NCBI RefSeq assembly: GCF_002192415.1
Contig: NZ_CP021780.1
Span: 3,844,001-3,908,000, forward strand
Direction of reading: 5' to 3'
DNA length: 64,000 nucleotides
Origin: Paenibacillus donghaensis
GTDB taxonomy: Bacteria > Bacillota > Bacilli > Paenibacillales > Paenibacillaceae
Position numbers and translations under genes: made by a program. Under the pieces are notes generated by a model. That model was not told the DNA's origin and searched no databases. It saw only the letters and a program-made list of their open reading frames with translations. This document shows, one piece after another, positions 45,958 through 54,468 of this stretch. How positions within the stretch are numbered: position 1 is the stretch's first letter; the number at the start of each line of letters is the position of its first letter.

Positions 45958-47238
45958 TTATTTCAGACGGTAGAGCTGTACTCCATGTGCAGGTACCAGA
46001 GCCGTGATCTTCCGATGCTGTATCGTTGCCGACTGGTGGCTCCACAATTCCAAAGCTTCTGCCGCTTCACCCACTCCAAGCTCTTCTAAATCTAGAGATA
46101 ACTCACAAGGAACATCGCCAACATTAAATAAGGCCGCATACTGGACGCCCTCTTCCCCCACTGCGCTCCATACGATGCTTTGGTCCTCCCGGCTAATCTG
46201 TCTCGCCCCGGAGCTGTTGCGGTGCATATGTAGCACTTCACGGTTGGTCAGCAGCGATAAGGTCCATTCATCGTTATCCCTCAGTTCTCCGCCAAACATA
46301 AGTGGTGAGCGGAAAATAGACCACAATGTCATCATGGTGAGTTGCTCATCGGGTGTAAACCGGGTATACCGGTCGGTCCCTCCGCCGTCTACAGAATGGA
46401 TACCAATATGCCCAAGCGGGAGCATATCACAATCCGGCCAGCAGCCTGGCCCCGGTCTTCCCTCCCATTTGGAGCAGCGGTCGAACATATCCAGAAGCAG
46501 CGGCCACAGATCCCAGAAATCATCAGTAACACGCCACATATTAGCATTCTCTTCGAAAAAATCAGCATATTCCACCGGAGCAGGCCCCGGAGAAAGGCTT
46601 AATATCATAGGCCGCCCGCAGCGGTCGATGGCTTCCCGGATCATGCGGATTTCGTCCCGGTGGGTATCATACAGCCTGGAGGCTGCGATATCATCAACTT
46701 TGATGAAATCAACACCCCATTCTGCGTACAGCTCGAATAATGAATCGTAATAGGCCTGCGCTCCATCCTTGGAGGCATCTACCCCATACATGTCCGTATT
46801 CCACGGACAAATGGAATTGGTATGGGCGATATCCCGGGCTGTGCTATCGCTGCCCTTGATCGGCGTATTATTATGCACAACCTGACGCGGAATGCCGCGC
46901 ATGATATGGATACCGAACTTCAAGCCGAGACTGTGAACGTATTCGGCAAGCGGTGCGAAACCTTGGCCGCCAGCGGCTGAAGGGAATCTGTTAACCGCAG
47001 GGATCAAGCGGGAGAAGACATCCATTTCCAAGGGCACAAACGGCCGGTATTGGGAGGAGTAGGCCTGAGGCTCGTACCACTGAATATCGACAACTACATA
47101 TTCCCACCCGTAAGCTTTAAGGTGCTCTGCCATATAATCGGCATTGCCCCGAATTTCCGTTTCTGTAACCGCCGCTCCATAACAATCCCAGCTGTTCCAG
47201 CCGAGTGGTGGATAGGGCGCAACATTTCTATGGCTCAT
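45958..47238 (-). CDS. Glycoside hydrolase family 27 enzyme (alpha-galactosidase or beta-L-arabinopyranosidase)
   Basis: This 426-residue enzyme, without signal peptide, opens with PPLGWNSWDCYG, the classic GH27 N-terminus. The catalytic nucleophile Asp182 is in FIKVDDIAAS, and the acid/base is Asp239 or Asp240 in WRVTDDFWDLW. Start MSHRNVAPYP is chosen because AAGGAG lies 7 bases upstream. GH27 includes both alpha-galactosidases and beta-L-arabinopyranosidases; the latter would suit the neighbouring arabinose system, so specificity is left open. It is transcribed in the same direction as the AraC gene 146 bases upstream and probably under its control. Confidence 0.88.
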   Translation of the reverse strand: MSHRNVAPYPPLGWNSWDCYGAAVTETEIRGNADYMAEHLKAYGWEYVVVDIQWYEPQAYSSQYRPFVPLEMDVFSRLIPAVNRFPSAAGGQGFAPLAEYVHSLGLKFGIHIMRGIPRQVVHNNTPIKGSDSTARDIAHTNSICPWNTDMYGVDASKDGAQAYYDSLFELYAEWGVDFIKVDDIAASRLYDTHRDEIRMIREAIDRCGRPMILSLSPGPAPVEYADFFEENANMWRVTDDFWDLWPLLLDMFDRCSKWEGRPGPGCWPDCDMLPLGHIGIHSVDGGGTDRYTRFTPDEQLTMMTLWSIFRSPLMFGGELRDNDEWTLSLLTNREVLHMHRNSSGARQISREDQSIVWSAVGEEGVQYAALFNVGDVPCELSLDLEELGVGEAAEALELWSHQSATIQHRKITALVPAHGVQLYRLK

Positions 47239-47253
47239 TGTCATTCTCCTTAT

Positions 47254-47290
47254 CATTAAGTAGTAATAAGTTGCTTACCTTCACTTAATG
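47254..47290 (-). promoter_or_regulatory. Possible operator dyad upstream of the GH27 gene
   Basis: CATTAAGT (47254-47261) and ACTTAATG (47283-47290) form a perfect 8-bp inverted repeat 21 bases apart, starting 16 bases before the GH27 start codon. It could be a binding site for one of the two AraC regulators or a leader hairpin. Confidence 0.35.
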
Positions 47291-47384
47291 ATAATCCGAA
47301 TAATGACTTGAATCTATAGTGATTTAAAGCGACGGATAGCACAAAATTGCGCCTAGGGTTTTATTTATGGGATGGACTGGCTCC

Positions 47385-48266
47385 TTAGTCGAAAAATAGA
47401 CGCTGGTACAGCAGGTTATCCTGACCACTGCGGAATTCTCCGGGAGTGAGTCCGGTAAGGTTGCGAAAAGCTTTTATAAAGTAGCTGCCGCTCGAATAAC
47501 CAACCTGACCGGCAATCGCCTGTATGCTGGAGTCGGTATGGCGGAGTAGCTCCATTGCTTTTTCTGTTCTGACACGGTTCAAATAGCTGTTGGGTGTCAT
47601 TCCCGTAATCTCGGCAAATCGCCGAATCAGATGATATTTGGATAATGACACCTGCTCTGACAGCTGCTCCATACTGATCATGCTGGCATAATATTGCTCA
47701 ATATATTCGGAAGCCTGCCTCACGTTTGTTGGCCATTCCGCTCTGTTGCGAAGATTGGAAGTAGGGAACCGGCACAACTCGGTGACAAACTGATAGACAT
47801 AGGATGAGGACAACAAGGGGTCGGTGATCCGACCAGCAAAGGCTTCGGCAAATATGAAATACAGCAGACGGATAGGCAGACTTCTACTGGACAATTGCGG
47901 GGTTTCGCCACATTCTTTAATGAAGAGCTTCCAGTGCTGGAGCACTAACGCGGGCCGGAATAACAGGAAATAGAACTCCCAGGGCTGACTGGCAGCCGCG
48001 GAATAATAGTATCTATGGTTTCCAGGAATTTCAGCCAAAAAAGCCTGCTCCGGTCCGATTTGATGCCTGTGGTTCCCGAGTTCAAAAGTTCCTTCACCCG
48101 CCACCGTATATTGGAACAACAGCAAAGGCCCGTCATTCCGCAAATTTCCGTCCCAGATATAGGAAGGGGTGTCCACCATCTCATGCCCGACTGCGAATAA
48201 ACCGCACAATGGAAGTTCCTGATCTTCGGAGAACCGGAACCCAAATGTACCGAATTTGGAATTCAT
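47385..48266 (-). CDS. AraC-family transcriptional regulator
   Basis: This 293-residue regulator has an N-terminal cupin-like domain with LLLFQYTVAGEGTFELGNHRHQIGPEQAFLAEIPGNHRY, and a C-terminal AraC double helix-turn-helix (about 185-285) beginning YASMISMEQLSEQVSLSKYHLIRRF and ending GLTPGEFRSGQ. It lies directly upstream of the GH27 gene on the same strand, so it probably controls it. Its 5' end faces the small lipoprotein gene across a 114-base divergent region. Confidence 0.88.
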   Translation of the reverse strand: MNSKFGTFGFRFSEDQELPLCGLFAVGHEMVDTPSYIWDGNLRNDGPLLLFQYTVAGEGTFELGNHRHQIGPEQAFLAEIPGNHRYYYSAAASQPWEFYFLLFRPALVLQHWKLFIKECGETPQLSSRSLPIRLLYFIFAEAFAGRITDPLLSSSYVYQFVTELCRFPTSNLRNRAEWPTNVRQASEYIEQYYASMISMEQLSEQVSLSKYHLIRRFAEITGMTPNSYLNRVRTEKAMELLRHTDSSIQAIAGQVGYSSGSYFIKAFRNLTGLTPGEFRSGQDNLLYQRLFFD

Positions 48267-48380
48267 CGCCGCCCCCCTCTCTTTTTTAACGATTATAGCA
48301 TGATACGTAACCTTTCTCTTTCTAAGACGTATGAACTACAACACTTGGAACAACTACGCTATCCCAGAGGAGTGAAGCCT

Positions 48381-48821
48381 ATGAAGAGATATGGATTAAG
48401 TCTGCTGCTGCTTGTGTTGCTGATCGTACCGGGCTGCGGGATTGCTGAGAAGGTGGGAGACAGCGTCAGCTTTGCTACCGATACGGCGTCGTATATGCAG
48501 GCGTTGACGGATTTCGGGCAAGAGATGGACACCCTGGCCAGCAATGCGTTGACTGACGTGCAGACCAGAGAAGAATTGACGGCCAAGTTAACTGCACTTA
48601 AGGAGCAAATCGTTTCTTACGCCAATTTGGAAGTGCCGGAATATGCCGCGAATCTGCACCAGTCCATCGTCGGATATAACGAGACACTCCAGCAGGGCAT
48701 CGATCAGGCCCTTACTAATGTGGAGCAAGGTAAAGCGGCTTTTGAATCGACCGGAATTCCGGATACGTTGAACAAACTGAACGAACTATTGAATCAGATT
48801 GCACAGCTAAGTCCGCAGTAA
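48381..48821 (+). CDS. Small lipoprotein, DUF6376-like
   Basis: This 146-residue protein has a lipoprotein signal MKRYGLSLLLLVLLIVPGC, with the modified cysteine at residue 19, and a helical remainder. The pattern VGDSVSFATDTASYMQALTDFGQEMDTL, LEVPEYAANLHQSIVGYNETLQQGIDQAL and a final LNELLNQIAQL matches the DUF6376 family of Bacillus-type lipoproteins of unknown function. The start is set at MKRYG because AGAGGAG lies 7 bases upstream, although the open frame starts at 48300. It is probably held on the outer face of the membrane. It is a single gene with a strong terminator. Confidence 0.8.
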   Translation: MKRYGLSLLLLVLLIVPGCGIAEKVGDSVSFATDTASYMQALTDFGQEMDTLASNALTDVQTREELTAKLTALKEQIVSYANLEVPEYAANLHQSIVGYNETLQQGIDQALTNVEQGKAAFESTGIPDTLNKLNELLNQIAQLSPQ

Positions 48822-48838
48822 CATTGTTTGCATTACCA

Positions 48839-48880
48839 ACAATCGCCCACAGGAGCTCAAGCATCCTGTGGGCGATTGTT
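48839..48880 (+). terminator. Terminator of the small lipoprotein gene
   Basis: AACAATCGCCCACAGGA and TCCTGTGGGCGATTGTT form a perfect 17-bp stem with an 8-base loop, 18 bases past the stop codon. Confidence 0.88.
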
Positions 48881-48910
48881 AATGATTATTCCAATTTAGC
48901 TGAAAGAATT

Positions 48911-49057
48911 GTTACTACTTAGGACCCCAGCCATATCCCCAAGTGGGTTTGCGCCTTCGGAGTAGTACAACAGAGGTGGCGCTCACCAGAACACCCAACC
49001 TTCGTCCAACTAGCGGTAGAATTTCCCTATCATTCCTCACTGCACCTAAGTAGCAAC
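48911..49057. repeat. Copy B of the GTTACTACTTAGG inverted-repeat element, short form
   Basis: The left end is GTTACTACTTAGG (48911-48923) and the right end CCTAAGTAGCAAC (49045-49057), a 13-bp inverted pair with one mismatch. Immediately outside are AAAGAATT (48903-48910) and CAAGAATT (49058-49065), matching at 7 of 8 bases, as an 8-bp target duplication would. The 121-base interior does not visibly match the interiors of copies A and C. It lies between the converging ends of the small lipoprotein and amidohydrolase genes. Confidence 0.75.
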
Positions 49058-49068
49058 CAAGAATTTCA

Positions 49069-49953
49069 CTATTCCTCTCCAAGCTCCGCGATCCGCTGCT
49101 GGATGCGCGGAAACAGCCCCATGGCATTCTGGTAAAACACCTTCTCGTGATGCTGCTCCGGTACCAGCCGGCGAACGAATTCTGCATACAGGTCGATTGG
49201 CGCAAGCGGCCAGTCGGTTCCGAACAGCATTTTCTCGTAATGATCGGAATACACCAGTGCCCGGCGGAAATGGTCCATGAACAGCGGTTCATTCATGAAC
49301 CGTTCAAAATGAGGCCGGTCACCAACAACGAGACCGGACAAGTCGGCATATACATTCGGGTTCTTGGCCACCACTTCGGCTGCGTCCATCACCCAGGGAT
49401 CACCCAGATGACAGATCATGAAGTTCACTCCGCGCTGCTGGTAGGCCAATTCATCTACGGTGAGCGGATGCGAATACTTGAGCAAGCCGTTCATCGAGTA
49501 GGTATCGCCGGTATGAATCACCACAGGCATGCTGTACTTGGCAGCCAGCTCATAGACCGGTGTGTAGATTGTGTCATGGACGTAATGATGGTAGTACCCG
49601 GCATACAGTTTGATTCCCGCCACCTCGGGAGCCTGCAAGCGCGCTTCGATCCGGTCAAGCTCCTTCTGGGCTTGCTTCCCGGTGAGCAGATTGGGATTGA
49701 TGCCCACGCATTCCATCAGGAACGACGGAACACTGTCTTCCAGGTCAAGGCCCATCGGATTGGGGGAATGGGAATCGGGAAAAGCACCCTTGGTCTGCTC
49801 CGTGACGCCCATTCCAATGCCAAGAATAACGTCGTTCTTGTCAAACTCCGCCTTAAGGCCTGCGGCAGTGTAATCAACTTTGGACAGATCCGTCGCTGTT
49901 TGATGGAAGCTCTCGATATCTGACAGATGGATATGAATATCAATGATCGGCAT
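49069..49953 (-). CDS. Metal-dependent amidohydrolase (TIM-barrel family 2)
   Basis: This 294-residue cytoplasmic enzyme has the metal-binding HxH at the N-terminus (IIDIHIHLSD), then VVIHTGDTYS (His), FMICHLGDPW (His) and a final LFGTDWPL (Asp), the amidohydrolase-2 layout shared by decarboxylases and lactonases. The start MPIIDIHIH is supported by AAGGAG 8 bases upstream. It overlaps the end of the GNAT fusion gene by 14 bases, so the two are co-expressed and probably act in one pathway. The substrate is unknown. Confidence 0.82.
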   Translation of the reverse strand: MPIIDIHIHLSDIESFHQTATDLSKVDYTAAGLKAEFDKNDVILGIGMGVTEQTKGAFPDSHSPNPMGLDLEDSVPSFLMECVGINPNLLTGKQAQKELDRIEARLQAPEVAGIKLYAGYYHHYVHDTIYTPVYELAAKYSMPVVIHTGDTYSMNGLLKYSHPLTVDELAYQQRGVNFMICHLGDPWVMDAAEVVAKNPNVYADLSGLVVGDRPHFERFMNEPLFMDHFRRALVYSDHYEKMLFGTDWPLAPIDLYAEFVRRLVPEQHHEKVFYQNAMGLFPRIQQRIAELGEE

Positions 49954-52900
49954 GTAAGGTCTCCTTCTCTTCAGCAGGACTGGCAAAAGTCAGCTTAAGA
50001 AAACTTCGGACATCCTCTGAGTTCACAGCGATTCGTCCCAAGATCAGAAATGTCGGCTGTGTCCAGACGGTTTCCCCATTCCGAAGTGAGAGCTGGTGCC
50101 CTACACCGTGACTAAATACCTTGTTGTTTACATAGGCCGATGAGCTCTGATTAGGATAACTATTCACCACATGCAGCATGTCCTTACGGGAAAGCGCGCC
50201 GATTCGTAACAGTCCCTTGGAGTCAAGCTGGGCTTCCAGCTTCCCAAGAAGGAATTGTCCTTCCCCTGGGATTTCCACCACTCCTTCAGAGAAGACAGGC
50301 GAAGGTCGAAAGAAATTGTCATCGTTTAGTGAAAAATGCGACAGCATCACGCCACTCCCGTTGGTCACCGAATGCAGTACACAGAGAACAGGGACACCAG
50401 GCAGCATAAGGTAATGCTGGTTGATCGTGATTCCTCGATTCGCTTCGTGCTTCTTGATGTGAGTGGTCATGCAGATTCCCTTCCAGACGTTGCCGTGCTC
50501 ATCCTTCCGTTCCGCCCAAACCGCTTCTCTCGGCTCCTGCTGCCGACTGAAGCCACTTATACCAGGGATACTTACGCCGAGTCCGCCATACCAGGGATTC
50601 CACCAGGAACGGGGGACCGGTTCCGGATACGAGCTGTCCAGCCATTCTTCGCCCTGGTACTTCAGGGAATGCACTACACTGCCGAATCCGGGGGCAGCGG
50701 CTATGGAGAGAACTCCGTTGTTCACCGTATACACGGGACCAGCCCCACCTTCCTGTATCTCACAAGTGACGCTTGCTTCGGCCTTGGGGAACCACAGAGC
50801 CGACCGCTCCTGAATCCGATCCTCACCGCGATAGACGGCACGGACCTTCCAACCGGATTCGACGTCCCCCTGGCTATTCTCTTCCTCAGGAGAGAACTCC
50901 ACCTGAGCGGAATGCAGGTCCTGCTCTCGGTCTAACTCCATGTCGGCGACCTTCCGCTCCGGCTCCCCGCCATGTTGCACATACAGTTCGAGGCTCCCGG
51001 CGAGCGGAACCATCTTTCGTTCGATTAGCTCCGCGCTCAGCGACCCCGCCACGAACGGATTGCCGCCGCCAAGCGCCAGTTCGAGATGATTGTCCAGCAC
51101 CGGAACAACCGGAGTCGGCAATTTCCGGGCGAAGGAGCGGAAATCCGACCACTTGGCGAAGGTGTTCAGAGCAAATACGGTTGGCATCGTCTTCACTACG
51201 GCTCCGGGAGCGATTCGGCCAAGATCATGCTCCAGTCCGAGCGGATATTCCGAGCGAAGCAGCTTCAAGGAAGGGTCCCAGCAGATCCCGCAAGCGAAGT
51301 TCTCTTCCTTGCAGAACAGCCAGTTCTCAGTGATCTGGGCGCTGTCCCAATGATCCGGATCGCCGGAGTAAGCCTCGCCCATATCGACATAACGGCCCTG
51401 GTACGGCAGGATGAGCCGGTTGCCGAAGAAACCGAAGTTCGTCAGCAGATACACGTTCTCTTCCAGCTCTTTGCTGCTGAGGTTGCAGATTTCGTAATGA
51501 AATTCGGCGATACCGCTTGCGAACAGCTTGGTCACCAGCTTCAGCTGCAGGCCGGGGTAGTTCTCCGATTCGTAGAGAGCTTCCAGAATCTGACTCTCCC
51601 CTTCCGGATAGATCTTCACTTCTGTGGCCTGCTTCTTGGAGAATTCTTCTGCGAACGGCTTACCCAGCTTGGGATAGTTCCACCAGAAGCTGTGGTGGGA
51701 GCCTGGATACTCGATCCAGAGGTTATTATCCAGCCTGTTAAGGTGAAGGGAAACTGCACCATTCACGGCGACCCATTGATCCCCGTTCTCCCCTCCATAA
51801 CGGCCTTGCGTTCCCTTCATCAGAACGGACAGCTTGCTTGTGAAGGAAACTGCCTTCTTGTCAGCCGAAACAGCCGTAACTACAATCTCGCGCGAGTAGA
51901 GTCCGTAGGACCGCAAGGTGAAGGGTATCGGTACTGATGCTTTGCCCTTAGCCGAAACCGTGAAGCGTACCGAACGTTCGGCCCATTCCACAAATTCATC
52001 TTCCGGCAGGTCCAAAGAGAACTCCGCCTCCGAGTCGAAATTGTTCTCCACATTCAGATACAGCTCGGACGGAATGCCCGGATGCAGTTCTCTGGTTGGC
52101 AGCACCATCTTCATCTGAACCGGGAATTTCGGAGCGATGCCCATACGGAACTCGGCCCTCTTGCCACCGATGACCCATGTACTCATGACAACGGGATGGG
52201 TCTTCTTGTTGTTCTGCTCCTCCAGGATCGGGTCTAACTCGAATTCACCCTCCACAATTACAGTTTCTCCCGGAGCGATCGTTCGCGCGGCATCCAGAGC
52301 AAACCGGATACTCTTATCGTTCTGACCCTTGATCTCTATCGAAAGTTCGGTTGCCGAGCGGTTCTCAATACGGTAGCGAACCCTATAGGCGGAACCGAAC
52401 ACAAGATCATGGTTCTCGATCTCTGTGGAGATCGCATATTCCGGCGTGTCGAGAGCAGTCAGCCCGCGACCAGTCTTCTCAAATTCCGCCCGCAAGGCAA
52501 GCTCTCCCTTATGCCAGGTGTAATCCAGGAAATCGAAGCCGCGCTCATGGCGGCCATCCGGCTCAATGACGAGTTCACGAGTGCTGTCTGCATACCAATC
52601 GAGCTCCTCGAAATAAGGGGCTAGCGCTTCGGTTTGTAATATCGTTGGAATGAAGTTCATCAGGTGGACAGAATCATCATTTCTCTCCCAGAAGAACCCA
52701 CATTTCTTGTACATCGGTACAGCCTTGGTGTTGCCCGCCCAGGTGAACAGATCAAGTCGCGGCCAACCCGCTTCAACTGTCTTGCGGACGGCGTTCAATA
52801 TCAGATTGCGGCCGACCTTACAGCCATGATAATCGGGTCGCACATTCAGCAGCGGTACATACAAGGCCCCTTCGTCATGTTGGTAGTGGGCGAAGCTGCA

Positions 52901-53110
52901 GAAGCCGACAACCTCCTTGCCATCGACAGCAAGAAACGCATGAAGACTAGACGAGATCTCCATTTGTCGGCGCACGCTGTCCTCTGTTCTCTGGTTGGTG
53001 CCGCCACCCCAACTTTCGTTGCTGCGATTCCACATGTCAGCGAGCGCTCCAGCATAAGAAGGATCATATTCAATAATACGGATTTGTTCAGTTGAGGTAT
53101 TTGTTGTCAT
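49940..53110 (-). CDS. Large fusion protein: N-terminal GNAT acetyltransferase plus about 900-residue beta-rich region
   Basis: This 1056-residue protein has no signal peptide and is probably cytoplasmic. Residues about 9-150 form a GNAT N-acetyltransferase (VVGFCSFAHYQHDEGALYVPLLNVRPDYHGCKVGRNLI holds the acetyl-CoA binding strand and a modified Q/RxxGxG/A loop). The remaining 900 residues have no domain I can name. They look like beta-sandwich modules (TELSIEIKGQNDKSIRF, SEAEFSLDLPEDEFVEW), then a galactose-mutarotase-like section (NLWIEYPGSHHSFWWNYPKLGKPF; YQGRYVDMGEAYSGDPDHWD). One reading frame covers everything, so this is a real fusion. It is coupled to an amidohydrolase gene. The role may be modification of a sugar or an amine, but this is a guess. 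Confidence 0.7.
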   Translation of the reverse strand: MTTNTSTEQIRIIEYDPSYAGALADMWNRSNESWGGGTNQRTEDSVRRQMEISSSLHAFLAVDGKEVVGFCSFAHYQHDEGALYVPLLNVRPDYHGCKVGRNLILNAVRKTVEAGWPRLDLFTWAGNTKAVPMYKKCGFFWERNDDSVHLMNFIPTILQTEALAPYFEELDWYADSTRELVIEPDGRHERGFDFLDYTWHKGELALRAEFEKTGRGLTALDTPEYAISTEIENHDLVFGSAYRVRYRIENRSATELSIEIKGQNDKSIRFALDAARTIAPGETVIVEGEFELDPILEEQNNKKTHPVVMSTWVIGGKRAEFRMGIAPKFPVQMKMVLPTRELHPGIPSELYLNVENNFDSEAEFSLDLPEDEFVEWAERSVRFTVSAKGKASVPIPFTLRSYGLYSREIVVTAVSADKKAVSFTSKLSVLMKGTQGRYGGENGDQWVAVNGAVSLHLNRLDNNLWIEYPGSHHSFWWNYPKLGKPFAEEFSKKQATEVKIYPEGESQILEALYESENYPGLQLKLVTKLFASGIAEFHYEICNLSSKELEENVYLLTNFGFFGNRLILPYQGRYVDMGEAYSGDPDHWDSAQITENWLFCKEENFACGICWDPSLKLLRSEYPLGLEHDLGRIAPGAVVKTMPTVFALNTFAKWSDFRSFARKLPTPVVPVLDNHLELALGGGNPFVAGSLSAELIERKMVPLAGSLELYVQHGGEPERKVADMELDREQDLHSAQVEFSPEEENSQGDVESGWKVRAVYRGEDRIQERSALWFPKAEASVTCEIQEGGAGPVYTVNNGVLSIAAAPGFGSVVHSLKYQGEEWLDSSYPEPVPRSWWNPWYGGLGVSIPGISGFSRQQEPREAVWAERKDEHGNVWKGICMTTHIKKHEANRGITINQHYLMLPGVPVLCVLHSVTNGSGVMLSHFSLNDDNFFRPSPVFSEGVVEIPGEGQFLLGKLEAQLDSKGLLRIGALSRKDMLHVVNSYPNQSSSAYVNNKVFSHGVGHQLSLRNGETVWTQPTFLILGRIAVNSEDVRSFLKLTFASPAEEKETLHADH

Positions 53111-53288
53111 ACTCTTATCCCCTTATCTTCATCTATTAGTGCAGCTCTTACAAATATTGCCTAGAGTCATAGTCTTATCATACTATACTATGGATGTGTT
53201 TCAGTAATCTACGAATCAGGCACTTTTTTTATCCTTAACCAAGGTGGTGCTTGCAATACCTTTAATTTAATATGTCAAAATTATTGTA

Positions 53289-53346
53289 TTGACACGATAA
53301 AATATTTAAAGTTATGATAGCCTTCAATGAGAATGATAATCATTAA
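53289..53346 (+). promoter_or_regulatory. Promoter with Fur box for the iron ABC operon
   Basis: TTGACA (53289-53294), an 18-base spacer and TATGAT (53313-53318) form a promoter. Directly after it, TGAGAATGATAATCATTAA (53328-53346) matches the Fur iron-box consensus closely. The first gene starts 22 bases later. Repression in iron-rich conditions is strongly implied. Confidence 0.88.
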
Positions 53347-53367
53347 TTATTTGGGGGATATTTTGAG

Positions 53368-54465
53368 ATGATGAATCGGAAGTTTCTGGCTCCATTACTT
53401 ACAGGGATCATGGCTGTCGGCCTGCTGGCAGGCTGCGGCGCAAACAATGCAAAAGATGCCAGCTCTACGAATTCGGGAGAGAGCCAGCCGACCGCGACTG
53501 CACAGGCTGCTGAGCAGGAAGTGAATGTATATTCCGCCCGCAGTTATGACGTAGACGCTCTTCTGTATGAGAAATTCACTACGGAAACCGGAATTAAAGT
53601 AAACGTAATTGACGGCAAGGCCGAGGAATTGATTGAACGTCTGAAGCGTGAAGGAGAAAGCACACCGGCAGATTTGTTCCTTACCGTTGACGGAGGCGTA
53701 TTGAACAACGCCAAGCAGGCTGGTTTACTCCAGCCTGCAGCTTCCGAAATCATTGACCACAACGTGCCGAAGGAACTCCGCGATCCTGACAATCAATGGA
53801 TAGGTCTTTCCACACGCGCCCGTGTCATCGTCTATTCCAAGGATCGCGTAAAACCGGAGCAGTTGTCCACCTATGAGGACCTGACTAGCCCGGCTTGGAA
53901 AGGCAAAGTGCTGGTCAGACCCTCTTCAAGCTTGTACAACCAGTCTTTGCTGTCTTCCTTCATTGAACTGAACGGTGAAGCGAAGGCTGAGGAATGGTCT
54001 AAAGGTCTGGTCGCCAACCTGGCTCGCACTCCAGAAGGAAACGATCGTGACCAGGCCAAGGCTATCGCCGCCGGCGTAGGTGATCTTGCAATTATGAACA
54101 CTTACTATGTAGGCCTGATGCTGAATTCGGATGATCCCGAAGAAGTGAAAGTCGGTCAAAGCATCGGTATATTTTTCCCAAACCAGGACACAACAGGAAC
54201 TCATGTAAACATCAGCGGCGTTGGCTTAATTAAGAACAGCAAAAATACGAAAAATGCTGTGAAGCTGATCGAATTCCTGACCGGTGCCGAAGCTCAGACC
54301 ATGATTACCAATGAGAACTACGAGTTCCCGGTAAATGCTGAGGCAGAACTGCCTGAACTGCTCAAATCGTGGGGAACCTTCAAAGCGCAGCAAATCGACT
54401 TTAACAAACTGGGCGTTTACAATGCCAAAGCTATTGAAATCATGAACAAAACAGGCTGGAAATAA
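53368..54465 (+). CDS. Ferric iron ABC transporter, substrate-binding lipoprotein
   Basis: This 365-residue FbpA/FutA-type protein starts with a lipoprotein signal (APLLTGIMAVGLLAGC, modified cysteine at residue 23). The mature part begins EVNVYSARSYDVDALLYEKF, as in iron-binding proteins, with DLFLTVDGGVLNNAKQAGLLQP and a C-terminal YEFPVNAEAE. Conserved tyrosines for iron are found at INISGVG-adjacent positions and in NTYYVGLM. It follows a Fur-controlled promoter and precedes the permease by 3 bases, forming the first gene of a three-gene operon. Confidence 0.92.
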   Translation: MMNRKFLAPLLTGIMAVGLLAGCGANNAKDASSTNSGESQPTATAQAAEQEVNVYSARSYDVDALLYEKFTTETGIKVNVIDGKAEELIERLKREGESTPADLFLTVDGGVLNNAKQAGLLQPAASEIIDHNVPKELRDPDNQWIGLSTRARVIVYSKDRVKPEQLSTYEDLTSPAWKGKVLVRPSSSLYNQSLLSSFIELNGEAKAEEWSKGLVANLARTPEGNDRDQAKAIAAGVGDLAIMNTYYVGLMLNSDDPEEVKVGQSIGIFFPNQDTTGTHVNISGVGLIKNSKNTKNAVKLIEFLTGAEAQTMITNENYEFPVNAEAELPELLKSWGTFKAQQIDFNKLGVYNAKAIEIMNKTGWK

Positions 54466-54468
54466 TAT

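Noticed and set aside
51086..51937. 283-codon plus-strand frame opposite the GNAT fusion gene
   Set aside because: It has no recognisable features, and several other frames of this gene are also open because of base composition.
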